A DNA stretch of 64,000 nt, from contig JAWKUA010000004.1 of the NCBI GenBank assembly GCA_041398785.1, positions 124,001 to 188,000 of the forward strand, given 5' to 3'. A program made the position numbers and the translations under genes. Each line of letters opens with the position of its first letter. Position 1 is the stretch's first letter. This document shows, piece after piece, positions 9,105 to 17,667 of the stretch. The DNA comes from Planctomycetaceae bacterium. GTDB lineage: Bacteria > Planctomycetota > Planctomycetia > Planctomycetales > Planctomycetaceae. The notes under the pieces are model-generated. The model was not told the DNA's origin, ran no database searches, and saw nothing but the letters and a program-made list of their open reading frames with translations.

Positions 9105-10313
9105 ATGAAACTCGCCCGTTCTGAGTTTCCCCGGCTGCTTGCCGTACCAGCCGTTCTGTGCGCCGCGTGCTGGCTGTGCATGACTGCCGGAATTTCAGCG
9201 GCCGACGAACCGCGACCGACGATGCTGATCGGTTATACCGAAGGACGAAATGACCTTCCGGAAGGCCAGTTCGCAAACTGGATCACCAACCGCGCCTGCG
9301 TTGTCAAAGCGGACGGCACCAGTCGCCGGATGCTGGCTGAGGAACTGACGCAAAAGGAGAACTCGTGGACTCAGTTTGCCGGGTGGTCGCCCGACGGAAA
9401 CACGATGATCATCGGTTCGCACTGGGAGAGCCCGGAAAATGCGGCGTGGGAACGGCAGCATCGAACGTTCCGCATGACCGAAGGCTGGCTGTCAGACGCC
9501 TGTCTGATGGATCTGTCTACAGGCACGATCACAAACGTCTCGGCGGTGGATCGAGTCAGCATTTACAACACGGCCAGCTTCACTCCGGACGGACAGAAGC
9601 TGCTGATGACATCGCTGATCAACGGCGTTTCGCGACCGTTTCTGATGGATCTTGATGGACGAAACAAGCGGGATGTTTCCGGCGGAGGCACCGGATTCAC
9701 CTACGGAGTGAGCCCGTCTCCCGACAGCCTCCGGATCGCCTATCACGAGAACTATCAGATTTACGTTTCCAGCGCGGACGGAAGCGACAAGCGGCACATC
9801 GAGACCGGCAACCCGTTCAATTTCGCACCGCAGTGGTCTCCGGACGGTCAGTGGCTGCTGTTTGTGTCCGGCGAACACTACGACTGCCATCCGCATGTCG
9901 TCAGAAGTGACGGCACCGAGCTTCGCAAACTGGCCGATCGGGGCGGGTACCGGGGTGTTGTCGAGCGGCTGAAGCACCCCGACTTCCACAGCGAAAGCAG
10001 TGACGTGCCCGTCTGGTCACGTGATGGCAGCGCCGTATTTTTCACGGCACAGGTGCAAGGCAGCGTTGAGCTGATGAAAGTGACTCTGGACGGCCGGGTT
10101 TCGCAGCTCACGAAATCCGCGGCCGGCGTGCGACACTACCATCCCGGTCCGTCGCACGACGGTAAGTGGATTCTGTTCGGTTCGGACCGCAGCGGTGTGA
10201 TGCAGTTGTACGTCGCGCGAGCCGACGGTTCGGAAGCTCAGCCCATTACCGCCGTCCCCGCCGGCCACTGCGCGATGCATGGTCACTGGCAGCCTGATTC
10301 GCCGACGCCGTGA
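9105..10313 (+). CDS. Exported TolB-like PD40 beta-propeller protein
   Basis: 402 residues with a signal peptide (MKLARSEFPRLLAVPAVL..., cleavage likely after GISA). At least six PD40/WD40-like blades are visible by their repeated SPDG cores: WSPDGNTMII, FTPDGQKLLM, SPSPDSLRIAY, WSPDGQWLLF, WSRDGSAVFF and PSHDGKWILF. This is the six- to seven-bladed propeller seen in TolB and in planctomycete exported proteins; such propellers bind proteins or glycans. It follows the DUF1501 gene by 40 bases on the same strand, so the two probably work together outside the cytoplasm. No catalytic motif is evident, and the partner or ligand is unknown. Confidence 0.88.
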   Translation: MKLARSEFPRLLAVPAVLCAACWLCMTAGISAADEPRPTMLIGYTEGRNDLPEGQFANWITNRACVVKADGTSRRMLAEELTQKENSWTQFAGWSPDGNTMIIGSHWESPENAAWERQHRTFRMTEGWLSDACLMDLSTGTITNVSAVDRVSIYNTASFTPDGQKLLMTSLINGVSRPFLMDLDGRNKRDVSGGGTGFTYGVSPSPDSLRIAYHENYQIYVSSADGSDKRHIETGNPFNFAPQWSPDGQWLLFVSGEHYDCHPHVVRSDGTELRKLADRGGYRGVVERLKHPDFHSESSDVPVWSRDGSAVFFTAQVQGSVELMKVTLDGRVSQLTKSAAGVRHYHPGPSHDGKWILFGSDRSGVMQLYVARADGSEAQPITAVPAGHCAMHGHWQPDSPTP

Positions 10314-10485
10314 GTACTTTGGCTGCAGCGATCCATTATTCGTCGGCCGGGCAACGAATCCAGGGAACAGGTTTCAGTACGATTTCCGGACGCTGCGCCT
10401 GTTTCGGATTGTTCACGCGATCAGCAATTCCTGACATAAAGCTTCCAGGAAATGGATGTTATGTCGAATCAGCGACCTGCACACT

Positions 10486-10543
10486 GTACGACGGGACTCC
10501 AATCCCGTCGAACTGCAGCGACGGGATCGGAGTCTCGTCGTAC
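10486..10543. repeat. Long near-perfect inverted repeat between convergent genes
   Basis: Two 25-base arms (10486-10510 and 10519-10543) are separated by 8 bases. They pair along their full length with one A·C mismatch and one G·U wobble. The arm core reads GACGGGACTCCAATCCCGTC. It sits between the end of the PD40 gene (10313) and the end of the convergent spermidine-synthase-like gene (10564). It has no adjoining T-run, so it is not a classical intrinsic terminator on either strand, but it could end both transcripts or be a dispersed REP/MITE-like element. Confidence 0.8.
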
Positions 10544-10563
10544 AACCCTGTGAACACCCCGGG

Positions 10564-12696
10564 CTATCGCAGGATCTGCAGCAGGTTGACATGGTCGTCC
10601 GCCCACAGGATTCGTCTGCTGTCGTCAGCTTCCCTGTCCCGTGCCGAAAGCAATGCGTGGCTGAATGGTTCACGTGACAACAGAATCCAGATGCTGGACG
10701 AACGCTGCAAAGTGCCCGGTTCCGTAACCGTGATGCGAATCGTCTGAAAACCGTGTTCGGCCGCCATGCCCCGCACCAGCGGAGCCAGGTCGAAGAAGCG
10801 GTTCGAAATGTGGAACGCCAGTTTTCCATCCGGCTTCACATGCTTCATCCAGATCTGCATTGCTTCGGCCGTCATCAGGTGAGTCGGGATGGCGTCGCTG
10901 GAGAATGCATCCAGCACAAGCAGATCAAACTGCCGAGGCGACTCATGCTCCATGGACAGCCGCGCGTCGCCCAGAACCAGTTCCACGTCCGCCGGGGAAT
11001 CCTTCAGGAAGGTGAATTTCTCACTGGCGAGCCGGATGACGGCGTCGTTGATTTCATACATCACAAAATGATCGCCGGGCCGGCCATAGGCTGCCAGAGT
11101 TCCCACGCCCAGTCCGACAACACCGACTCGCCGCTCCGGGCCCTGCAGGACGTCTTGCATCGCCAGGCCGATGCCGCTGTCCGTTGTGTAGTAGGTTGTC
11201 GGCTGGCGTCGCCGTTTTTCGGACATGAACTGGCGACCGTGCAGTGTGCGGCCATGAGTCAACTGACGCATCTCTTCGGGGCCGTTGTCGGAATCAGGCA
11301 GTTCCACCTCCCCGGTTTCGACCCGCAGTACTCCGTAGAAGTTGCGAATCACGGAGTTCTCGGAAAGCAGGATGTTGCGAGCGTAGCCGCCCATTCCCAC
11401 AACAGCGGCAATCACGCTCAACATGACGACTGTCTGAACGGGCGATGGCCGACCGGTCGATACCGTCGGAATGAATCCGGATTGTGACCGTCGGACCATC
11501 GAGAGTGACATGCCGACGCAGGCGACAAGCCCCAGCGGGTATTCCAGATACACGGGAAACACAACGGGAGCCACCAGTGCGATCAGCAGACCGCCACAGG
11601 CGCCGCCGGCGGAAATGATCAGATAGAACTGAGTCAATTGCCGGGTACCGGGCTTTCGCAGGACCAGTTCCCCGTGGCACACCATGAACATGCAGAACAT
11701 CGCTCCGAAGTGGATGATGATCTGAGGAACCGCGCTGACGTGTTCGGCGACAACCATCACAATCGCTGCCGAAGAAAATGCCAGCAGGCTCCAGCCGAAC
11801 CAGCGCCGCGAATACCAGCGGTCGCTGTCGAAAGTCAGTATGAACGACAGCAGATACAGCACCAGCGGAAGGATCCACAGGAACGGTACAGTGGCGATGT
11901 CCAGGCAGACATGATTCGTGGTCGCCAGCAGCATGACCGACGCGGCGCATGCCAGACCGAACCACGTCCAGCGGTCTCCCGCCGTGACAGGGCCGGATTC
12001 GCAGTCGTCGTCAGTACCGTCAGCCAGTGTGCAGCCATGTTTTCCATACCGCGATACCAGTACCGAGCATGCCGTACAGGACAGCACGAACATTCCGAAC
12101 GACCATGACCAGATCAGAGTCTGCTGCTGAGAACTCCAGGCCGGTTCCACGACGAACGGAAACGAAAGCAGTGCCAGCAGTGATCCGGCGTTGCTGAGTG
12201 CGTACAGGCGGTAGGGTGAACCGTCTGTGCGAGTCTGACTGAACCACTTCTGCAGCAGCGGCCCCGTTGACGAAAGGACGAAATACGGAAGTCCGACACA
12301 GGCCGTCAGCAACGTCAGGATGCTGAGAACCGGTGGGGCGTCGCCGGCCGGTTTCCATTCTGCTCCCGGCGTAATCGGCAGCATGGCTGCCGCCGCGACC
12401 ATCAGCAGGACATGGCCAATGACCTGGTTCCGCGTCGACAGGCGAGTCGTCAGCAGGTGAGCGTAGGTGTAGCCCAGAAACAGCAGACTCTGAAAGAACA
12501 GCATGCACGTTGTCCAGACGGCGGGGCTTCCTCCAAACCACGGCAGAATGAACTTGCTGATCAGCGGTTGAACCTGAAACAGCAGAAAGGCGCTTAGAAA
12601 GACAGTGACGGCAAAGCATGCGACGACGGCGGGTGGCACCGGACTGACGGACACCGTGGGGATCCGGATCGCATGGTTCGAATCAGGGGTTTCCAT
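10564..12696 (-). CDS. Membrane-anchored spermidine-synthase-like protein (MFS-type fusion)
   Basis: 710 residues. The first about 430 residues are polytopic (TM segments starting with ACFAVTVFLSAFLLFQVQPL, about ten or more in total) and resemble MFS-like halves of fused 'spermidine synthase' proteins. The C-terminal 230 residues form a Rossmann methyltransferase/aminopropyltransferase-like domain: VGVVGLGVGTLAAYG is the nucleotide-binding loop, followed by FVMYEINDAV, LVLGDARLSM and LLVLDAFSSDAIPTHL. True spermidine synthases have a GGGEG loop and a conserved Asp for amine binding; the loop here differs, so polyamine synthesis is not assured. Its start is supported by GAGG 5-9 bases upstream. 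A second, longer homologue lies at 59808-62630. Confidence 0.87.
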   Translation of the reverse strand: METPDSNHAIRIPTVSVSPVPPAVVACFAVTVFLSAFLLFQVQPLISKFILPWFGGSPAVWTTCMLFFQSLLFLGYTYAHLLTTRLSTRNQVIGHVLLMVAAAAMLPITPGAEWKPAGDAPPVLSILTLLTACVGLPYFVLSSTGPLLQKWFSQTRTDGSPYRLYALSNAGSLLALLSFPFVVEPAWSSQQQTLIWSWSFGMFVLSCTACSVLVSRYGKHGCTLADGTDDDCESGPVTAGDRWTWFGLACAASVMLLATTNHVCLDIATVPFLWILPLVLYLLSFILTFDSDRWYSRRWFGWSLLAFSSAAIVMVVAEHVSAVPQIIIHFGAMFCMFMVCHGELVLRKPGTRQLTQFYLIISAGGACGGLLIALVAPVVFPVYLEYPLGLVACVGMSLSMVRRSQSGFIPTVSTGRPSPVQTVVMLSVIAAVVGMGGYARNILLSENSVIRNFYGVLRVETGEVELPDSDNGPEEMRQLTHGRTLHGRQFMSEKRRRQPTTYYTTDSGIGLAMQDVLQGPERRVGVVGLGVGTLAAYGRPGDHFVMYEINDAVIRLASEKFTFLKDSPADVELVLGDARLSMEHESPRQFDLLVLDAFSSDAIPTHLMTAEAMQIWMKHVKPDGKLAFHISNRFFDLAPLVRGMAAEHGFQTIRITVTEPGTLQRSSSIWILLSREPFSHALLSARDREADDSRRILWADDHVNLLQILR

Positions 12697-13135
12697 TGCA
12701 TCCTCAGGTTACGTTCGGAGCACTGCCGCTGTTCGTTCCGCGTCTGCGCTCGTGCAGCGTCGGTTTACAGCGAACATTCGGATAATGCAGCGCTCAGTAA
12801 TGTTGCAGGAAGTCAACAACCTCAGCCTAGCTCGAACTTTCGCGCGGTGTTGACGGCACCGCTGAAGAAATCGGGTGATTGCAGGTTTCCCGGCAGTTGA
12901 TCCGTCGATCATCGCCGCAAGCGCGGCGGCAACGGGCGGGAGGGCTCGCGGCTGTTGCAGTGAGACCCCGCAGACAGCGTGGCCTTCCGATGGCCAGGAG
13001 TCGCGCGCCTTGCGGAAAATGGAATCGTGTCCGGCACCGCGTTTTGGAACGGCCATCCGCAGCGTCCACACCGCCGCTCAATTCACGGAGCGTCTTCGGG
13101 GGTCTCACGGTGCCCGACCACCGGGCGCTACGCGC
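12697..13135. other. Intergenic stretch upstream of the spermidine-synthase-like gene
   Basis: About 440 bases between the start of the minus-strand membrane gene and the terminator of tRNA-Cys. Six-frame reading gives only overlapping open frames of atypical composition (many Arg, Ser and Gln) that run on into the tRNA, so I call no gene. It presumably carries the promoter of the minus-strand gene. Confidence 0.5.
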
Positions 13136-13163
13136 AAAGAAAAAACCCCGGCTGAAACCGGGG
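13136..13163 (-). terminator. Rho-independent terminator of tRNA-Cys
   Basis: Read on the minus strand: a perfect CCCCGG / CCGGGG stem (13158-13163 with 13146-13151), a 6-base loop, then TTTTTTCTTT (13145-13136). It lies 10 bases beyond the 3' end of the tRNA-Cys gene. On the plus strand no T-run follows, so it is one-directional. Confidence 0.92.
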
Positions 13164-13173
13164 TCGGAATAAG

Positions 13174-13246
13174 AGGGGCGAGTGGGATTCGAACCCACGG
13201 ATAACGGATTTGCAATCCGCTGCGTTAGCCACTTCGCCATCGCCCC
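13174..13246 (-). tRNA. tRNA-Cys (GCA)
   Basis: A 73-base cloverleaf on the minus strand. The acceptor stem pairs GGGGCGA (13246-13240) with TCGCCCC, the discriminator base is U (as expected for tRNA-Cys), the anticodon stem-loop is CGGATTGCAAATCCG with anticodon GCA, and the T-arm is GTGGGTTCGAATCCCAC. The 3' CCA is not encoded (CTT follows), so it must be added. A strong terminator follows at once, so the gene is probably a single-tRNA transcript. Confidence 0.97.
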
Positions 13247-13560
13247 GAAACGCGGTTTCGCTGGAAATGACACGGCGAAACCTGCTGTGCCGGGTTCAAT
13301 CAGGCAATCTGGTGAAAGATTGCGGACTGGAACTAACGCGGCAATTCTACGGAAGGTATCGGCGTTTCCACCAGCCTGCTGCAGTGAAAAACGACCGATT
13401 TTGGCCACGACTGCCGCGACAAGTCTGCCGTCATCCGCTGACGAAAGCATAGACCCCCGGGCTTTTCCCGGGGTTCGGATCGACTTCGGTAGATCCCCTG
13501 ATTTCTCACCGGTAGCATGGGTGCCCGATTGATGGAAAGTATTCTTTAACGGAGCAGAAC
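13247..13560. other. Intergenic region between tRNA-Cys and the next plus-strand gene, 314 bp
   Basis: Contains the divergent promoters of tRNA-Cys (minus) and of the conserved gene at 13561 (plus), though I could not fix either with confidence. A GC-rich stem-loop at 13455-13473 is listed separately. No coding frame was accepted. Confidence 0.45.
13455..13473 (+). other. GC-rich stem-loop in leader of the gene at 13561
   Basis: A perfect 7-base stem CCCCGGG (13455-13461) with CCCGGGG (13467-13473) and a 5-base loop CTTTT. Only two T follow on the plus strand, so termination is weak at best. It lies about 90 bases before the GTG start of the next gene and could be part of its untranslated leader. 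Confidence 0.45.
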
Positions 13561-14391
13561 GTGGCAGCGGAAACAAAAACAAGCGAATCGCACAAGTCGG
13601 CGGCGACAAGCGAAGAACAGCTCATTCAGGAGGCGCGAAACGCCGTCAGCCAGTGCAACTGGGTCGTGGGCGAATGCGCGGCCCGGTGGACTCAGCGGTA
13701 CGCGCGCGGAAGAACGGACGCCGATTTCGGCCAGATGGTCGGGCTCAGCGGAGACCAGATTTTCCAGCGGCGGCGCGTGTGGGAGACTTTCGGCAGGGTC
13801 TATCAGGAATACAACAACCTGAAATGGTCTTTCTTCTACGTGGCACTGAACTGGGACGACGCAACGGCGTGCCTGGACTGGGCGGATCAGAATGAAGCAA
13901 CCGTCGCGGAAATGCGGGCGTGGCGACGAGCCCAGCACGGCGAAGATTTGACGGCGGAATCTCAGGAAACTTATTCCGAATGGGCGGCACCACTGGCGAT
14001 TGACACCGCAGACATGCCGCTCAGCACCGTCGTCGATCCGGCAAACTACCTGCGCAGCGGCCAGGGTGATCGCGCCGGCCTGCCTTCCGATCCGGGAAGC
14101 CAGGTTCCCACGATGTCCGCGGCGGCCCGCGAATCGGCCGAATACGCTCCGTTCCGAAGCGGAGCTGCCGCACCGGCGCCCGGCGAACAGTTCGCGGAAG
14201 TGGCGGTTCTGGAACGATCGGAACCAACCGCAGAACAGATCTGGAAGCGCACCGTCTCCGCTCTGGAACGACTGAACCGCGGGCTGACAAAATCCGTATT
14301 GAATTCGTTCGACGACCAGCCGCCGGAACTTCAGTCACGACTGGCGACGGCCTGGGCGGACCTTCAGGAAAAGCTCGGCGACCGAGTCTGA
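13561..14391 (+). CDS. Conserved protein of unknown function with Trp-rich N-terminal domain
   Basis: 276 residues. The start is a GTG with GGAG 7 bases upstream. Residues about 20-125 form a compact domain rich in Trp and Arg (CNWVVGECAARWTQRYARG, DADFGQMVGLSGDQIFQRRR, NNLKWSFFYVALNWDDATA, VAEMRAWRRAQHGEDL). The part 'GRTDADFGQMVGLSGDQIFQRRRVW' has the spacing of a helix-turn-helix (recognition-type helix DQIFQRRRVWETFG), so DNA binding is a possibility, not a fact. Residues 130-220 are Pro/Ala/Ser-rich and likely disordered. The C-terminal 50 residues look helical. It has no signal peptide, so it is probably cytoplasmic. The HtrA gene starts 39 bases downstream and may be co-transcribed. 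Confidence 0.8.
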   Translation: MAAETKTSESHKSAATSEEQLIQEARNAVSQCNWVVGECAARWTQRYARGRTDADFGQMVGLSGDQIFQRRRVWETFGRVYQEYNNLKWSFFYVALNWDDATACLDWADQNEATVAEMRAWRRAQHGEDLTAESQETYSEWAAPLAIDTADMPLSTVVDPANYLRSGQGDRAGLPSDPGSQVPTMSAAARESAEYAPFRSGAAAPAPGEQFAEVAVLERSEPTAEQIWKRTVSALERLNRGLTKSVLNSFDDQPPELQSRLATAWADLQEKLGDRV

Positions 14392-14430
14392 GCCCGGCGG
14401 TCCCTGTCAGCGGCATTGCGAACGGCGACG

Positions 14431-15591
14431 ATGAGTCTTTCCGAAGAAGAGTACGAAAACGCTGGTCGAACCCCTCGCCTGGTCAACGGATGGCTCGTGG
14501 GCACGCTCGTGGTGCTCGCGGCAGCGCTGATGTATGAGACGTTTCGCAGCCGCGAGCCGGTCTTTGTGAACCACTCCCCGCGCGTCGTCACACCGCGCGG
14601 GGAACTGGGAGCCGACGAACGCTCCACGATTGAAGTGTTCGAACATGCGTCTCCCTCGGTCGTTTTTATCCGCACCAAGGGCTACCAGCCCAGTTTTCCC
14701 CGCGGCGTCATTGAACAGGAACTGTCTTCGGGCACGGGCTTCGTCTGGGACGAAAACGGCCACATCGTTACCAACCTGCATGTCGTCCGCGACGTCCTGG
14801 AACGCGGCAAGAATGCATCCCTGGAAGTGCAGTTCTCCGACGGACGAGTTGTTGACGCCGACGTGATCGGCGGAGTCTTTGAATATGATATCGCGGTGCT
14901 GAAAGTACCGGGCGGCGTCAGCGAACTGGTTCCGATCACGATTGGCAGTTCCCAGGATCTGCAGGTCGGGCAGAAAGTGCTGGCGATCGGCAATCCCTTC
15001 GGATTTGACCAGACGCTGTCCACGGGAGTCATCGGCGGACTGAATCGCATCGTTGCGACGGAACGGCAGAATGAATTCCTGAGCGGGCTGATTCAGACGG
15101 ACGCCGCCATCAATCCGGGGAATTCCGGAGGACCGTTGCTGGACAGTGCCGGGCGGCTGATTGGCGTCAACACGGCGATTGTCAGTCCGACCGGGGCGTA
15201 CTCCGGGCTGGGATTCGCCGTGCCCGTCGACGCCGTGCTGGATTCCGTTCCGCGCGTCGTCGAGGAAGCCAGCGGCAAGCAGCGTCCGGAGCTGCTGGGT
15301 GCCTCGGTGCTGAATCGTGAGAGTGCCCTGCAGCTTGGAATCCCGCAGGAAATCATCGACCGCGGACTGATCGTGGGGCGCGTCCTTCATAATTCGGCCG
15401 CTTTTGACGCCGGTCTGATGCCGGGTGACCAGATCACCGCCGTTGACGGCAAAGTTCTTTCCAGCGGCACTGAGCTACGACAGCTCGTGGAATCTCATGA
15501 GCCCGGTGATGTCATCGAACTCACCATCATTCGGCGCGAACAGTCGGGACGACTGCTGGTACCGCTGCGCGCCCGGAAGCTGTTCTTCTGA
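14431..15591 (+). CDS. HtrA/Deg-type trypsin-like serine protease with PDZ domain
   Basis: 386 residues from the ATG at 14431 (an in-frame TTG at 14416 is the alternative). A single N-terminal membrane segment (about 20-37) anchors it facing the periplasm. The protease domain has a complete triad: His117 in TNLHVV, Asp153 in EYDIAVLK and Ser232 in NPGNSGGPLL. One PDZ domain follows (about 290-380; GLIVGRVLHNSAAFDAGLMPGDQI), so it has the DegS layout with one PDZ rather than the DegP layout with two. Such proteases degrade misfolded envelope proteins or start a stress signal by regulated proteolysis. No anti-sigma factor gene lies beside it. Convergent with greA. Confidence 0.94.
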   Translation: MSLSEEEYENAGRTPRLVNGWLVGTLVVLAAALMYETFRSREPVFVNHSPRVVTPRGELGADERSTIEVFEHASPSVVFIRTKGYQPSFPRGVIEQELSSGTGFVWDENGHIVTNLHVVRDVLERGKNASLEVQFSDGRVVDADVIGGVFEYDIAVLKVPGGVSELVPITIGSSQDLQVGQKVLAIGNPFGFDQTLSTGVIGGLNRIVATERQNEFLSGLIQTDAAINPGNSGGPLLDSAGRLIGVNTAIVSPTGAYSGLGFAVPVDAVLDSVPRVVEEASGKQRPELLGASVLNRESALQLGIPQEIIDRGLIVGRVLHNSAAFDAGLMPGDQITAVDGKVLSSGTELRQLVESHEPGDVIELTIIRREQSGRLLVPLRARKLFF

Positions 15592-15737
15592 AGCGACCGT
15601 GCGCCGTTCGCGAGTTTTGCGCCGGCCGGGAAGCCGACGCGCTCGGAACCTTGTTCAGGGGATCTGCAGAGCCAACGGGAATCCGGTCGGCAACTGCATC
15701 GTTCAATGGTCAATTCGCCTGATGGCCGCTGAGGAAT

Positions 15738-16220
15738 CTACTCCGGGTCGCCAATCGCGATGACCTGCAGACGCAGCGTGCCTTTGGGAATTTCGGCCTC
15801 AAACTCCTCACCGACTTTCTTGCCGAGCATTGACTGGGCGATCGGGCTGGACGTCAGGATCTTCATCACATCGCCGTCGTAGTCCTCTTCGCCGGGGCCT
15901 ACAAGTTCGTACATTTCTTCCAGACCGTCGCTCAGGTCTCGCACAGTGACGCGTGAGCCGAACGCGACGACATCTTTCGGCATCGCGGAGCGGTCGACGA
16001 TTTCGCAACCGGCCAGTTTTGTCTTGAGCTGGTTGATCTTGGCCTGAATGTATCCCTGCTGTTCGCGCGCAGCATGGTATTCCGCGTTTTCCTTTAGGTC
16101 TCCTTCCTCACGCGCGACCTTGATTCGTTCCGTCACGGCGGGCATCTGGACATCCTCCAGTTCGCGGATTTCTTCGCGGATTTTTTCGTATCCTTCTCGG
16201 GAGATTGGCTGGCGATCCAC
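15738..16220 (-). CDS. greA: Transcription elongation factor GreA
   Basis: 160 residues, the family's usual length. The frame is open much further upstream, but the start is the GTG at 16220: AGGAG lies 8 bases before it and the protein then begins [17 protein letters not shown], matching GreA starts. The N-terminal coiled-coil carries the conserved tip region [19 protein letters not shown], whose acidic residues enter the RNA polymerase channel and trigger cleavage of backtracked RNA. The C-terminal FKBP-like domain has the family's [19 protein letters not shown] and [21 protein letters not shown]. The gene is downstream of the oxidoreductase gene, separated by 208 bases that hold a large hairpin. 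Confidence 0.96.
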   Translation of the reverse strand: MDRQPISREGYEKIREEIRELEDVQMPAVTERIKVAREEGDLKENAEYHAAREQQGYIQAKINQLKTKLAGCEIVDRSAMPKDVVAFGSRVTVRDLSDGLEEMYELVGPGEEDYDGDVMKILTSSPIAQSMLGKKVGEEFEAEIPKGTLRLQVIAIGDPE

Positions 16221-16270
16221 GGCGGTGCTCCTGGTTGGCTGGTCGTGCTCTCTTTGCGCAATACAAAAGC

Positions 16271-16324
16271 CGAGGACACGGACTCGACACCGATTGGTTC
16301 GGTGCGGACGGGACCGTGTCCTCG
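16271..16324. other. Branched hairpin upstream of greA
   Basis: Outer arms CGAGGACACGG (16271-16281) and CCGTGTCCTCG (16314-16324) pair perfectly over 11 bases. Inside, CACCGA (16288-16293) pairs perfectly with TCGGTG (16299-16304) around a 5-base loop. There is no T-run. It lies in the greA leader, 50 bases before the start, downstream of the oxidoreductase stop. It may be a leader structure, an RNA-processing site or a repeat element. Confidence 0.7.
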
Positions 16325-16428
16325 ACGGAGATTTCATGTTCACAAGTGACTGCGGAACGGGGCCTGTGCAGAGAAGTTCACGGCAACCGCAGTCACTGCC
16401 GAAAGTATACTCAACACGCGGGCAATGG

Positions 16429-17574
16429 CTATCCCACGCTGCACCACTGCCGCGAACCCGCACTGTCCAGAACGGCAGCGCAGACCTGCTGCGTTTCCTG
16501 GGCATCACGGAATGTGGGATGACACGGACCGCCGGATTCCAGGGCTTTCAGGAAATCAGCGACCTGATGGACGAACGTGTGTTCGTAGCCGATCTGCAGA
16601 CCCGGCACCCACCACTTATCCATGTACGGCATATCGCCGTCCGTCACATGGACGTCATGCCAGCCGCGAATCAGGGAATCATCTCTGTGATCGAAATACT
16701 CCAGTCGATGCAGGTCATGCAGGTCCCATTTGATCGAAGCGTGTTCGCCGTTGATTTCAAACGTATACAGGGCCTTGTGTCCGCGCGCGTAGCGGGTTGA
16801 TTCGAACAGGCCCAGCGAACCGTTTTCAAAACGACACATGAAGGTGCAGGCGTCGTCGATGCCGACCGGTTCGACTTTTCCCGTCTCATTGTGCATGCGT
16901 TGTTTGACAAATGTCTCGGTCATGGCATTAACCGTGGAGATCGAGCCATTCAGCCAGATCGCCGTATCGATGCAATGTGCCAACAGGTCGCCGGTGACTC
17001 CCGAACCTGCGGCCTTGACGTCCAGACGCCATAGCGCCGCGCCTCCCTGAGGAAGGTCTTCGTTGATCGTCCAGTCCTGAAGAAAGTTGGCGCGATAGTG
17101 GAAGATCCGGCCAAGGCGTCCTTCGTCAATCAACTGCTTCGCCAGTGTGACGGCAGGGACGCGACGGTAGTTGTACCACACCGTATTTGCGACGCCCGCT
17201 TTTTCGACGGCGTCCACCATCCGCTGCCCTTCTTCCGGATTCAGCGCCAGCGGTTTTTCACAAAGAATCATCTTGCCCGCTTCAGCGGCGGCGATGGCGA
17301 TCTCGGCGTGGGAATTGTTCGGCGTACAGATATCGATCGCGTCGATATCGTCTCGTGCGATCAGCTTTCGCCAATCCACTTCGACAGACTCGTACTGCCA
17401 CTGGTCGGCGAATGCCCGAACCTTGTCGCCGTCACGGCCGCACACCGACTTCAGCACCGGCCTGTGCTGAAGCTCGGGAAAGAAATCATTGACTCGCTTG
17501 TAGCCGTTTGTGTGCGTCCGGCCCATGAAGCCGTAACCAATCAGACCGATATTCAGCGGGCGAAGGTTTGCCAT
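16429..17574 (-). CDS. Gfo/Idh/MocA family NAD(P)-dependent oxidoreductase
   Basis: 381 residues from the ATG at 17574; the frame extends upstream to 17631 but [19 protein letters not shown] is the normal family start. The Rossmann motif GLIGYGFMG is at the N-terminus, and the family signature ILCEKPLAL (with the catalytic Lys of the EKP motif) follows at about residue 100. The C-terminal alpha/beta domain (from about 130) holds the sugar-binding site. These enzymes oxidise or reduce sugars, inositols or their derivatives. It is the last gene of a minus-strand set with a sugar isomerase/epimerase and a cupin-like protein, so it likely takes part in the turnover of one carbohydrate; the substrate is unknown. 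The distance to the upstream gene is 93 bases. Confidence 0.93.
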   Translation of the reverse strand: MANLRPLNIGLIGYGFMGRTHTNGYKRVNDFFPELQHRPVLKSVCGRDGDKVRAFADQWQYESVEVDWRKLIARDDIDAIDICTPNNSHAEIAIAAAEAGKMILCEKPLALNPEEGQRMVDAVEKAGVANTVWYNYRRVPAVTLAKQLIDEGRLGRIFHYRANFLQDWTINEDLPQGGAALWRLDVKAAGSGVTGDLLAHCIDTAIWLNGSISTVNAMTETFVKQRMHNETGKVEPVGIDDACTFMCRFENGSLGLFESTRYARGHKALYTFEINGEHASIKWDLHDLHRLEYFDHRDDSLIRGWHDVHVTDGDMPYMDKWWVPGLQIGYEHTFVHQVADFLKALESGGPCHPTFRDAQETQQVCAAVLDSAGSRQWCSVG

Positions 17575-17667
17575 TTCAGAGTCTTCTTTCTGCACAATCA
17601 GTTCGAACGTCGGCGGCTGACAAACATGCATCAGCCGGCCTGGGCGACCACGTAGAAGACGAGACCG

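Noticed and set aside
12827..13609. Long minus-strand open frame of 260 residues
   Set aside because: It runs through the tRNA-Cys gene and its terminator, and its composition (many Arg, Ser and Pro, no domain) looks like a shadow frame.
16221..16508. N-terminal extension of greA by 96 residues
   Set aside because: GreA is about 158 residues long, and a GTG with AGGAG fits the family start. The extension would run through the hairpin.
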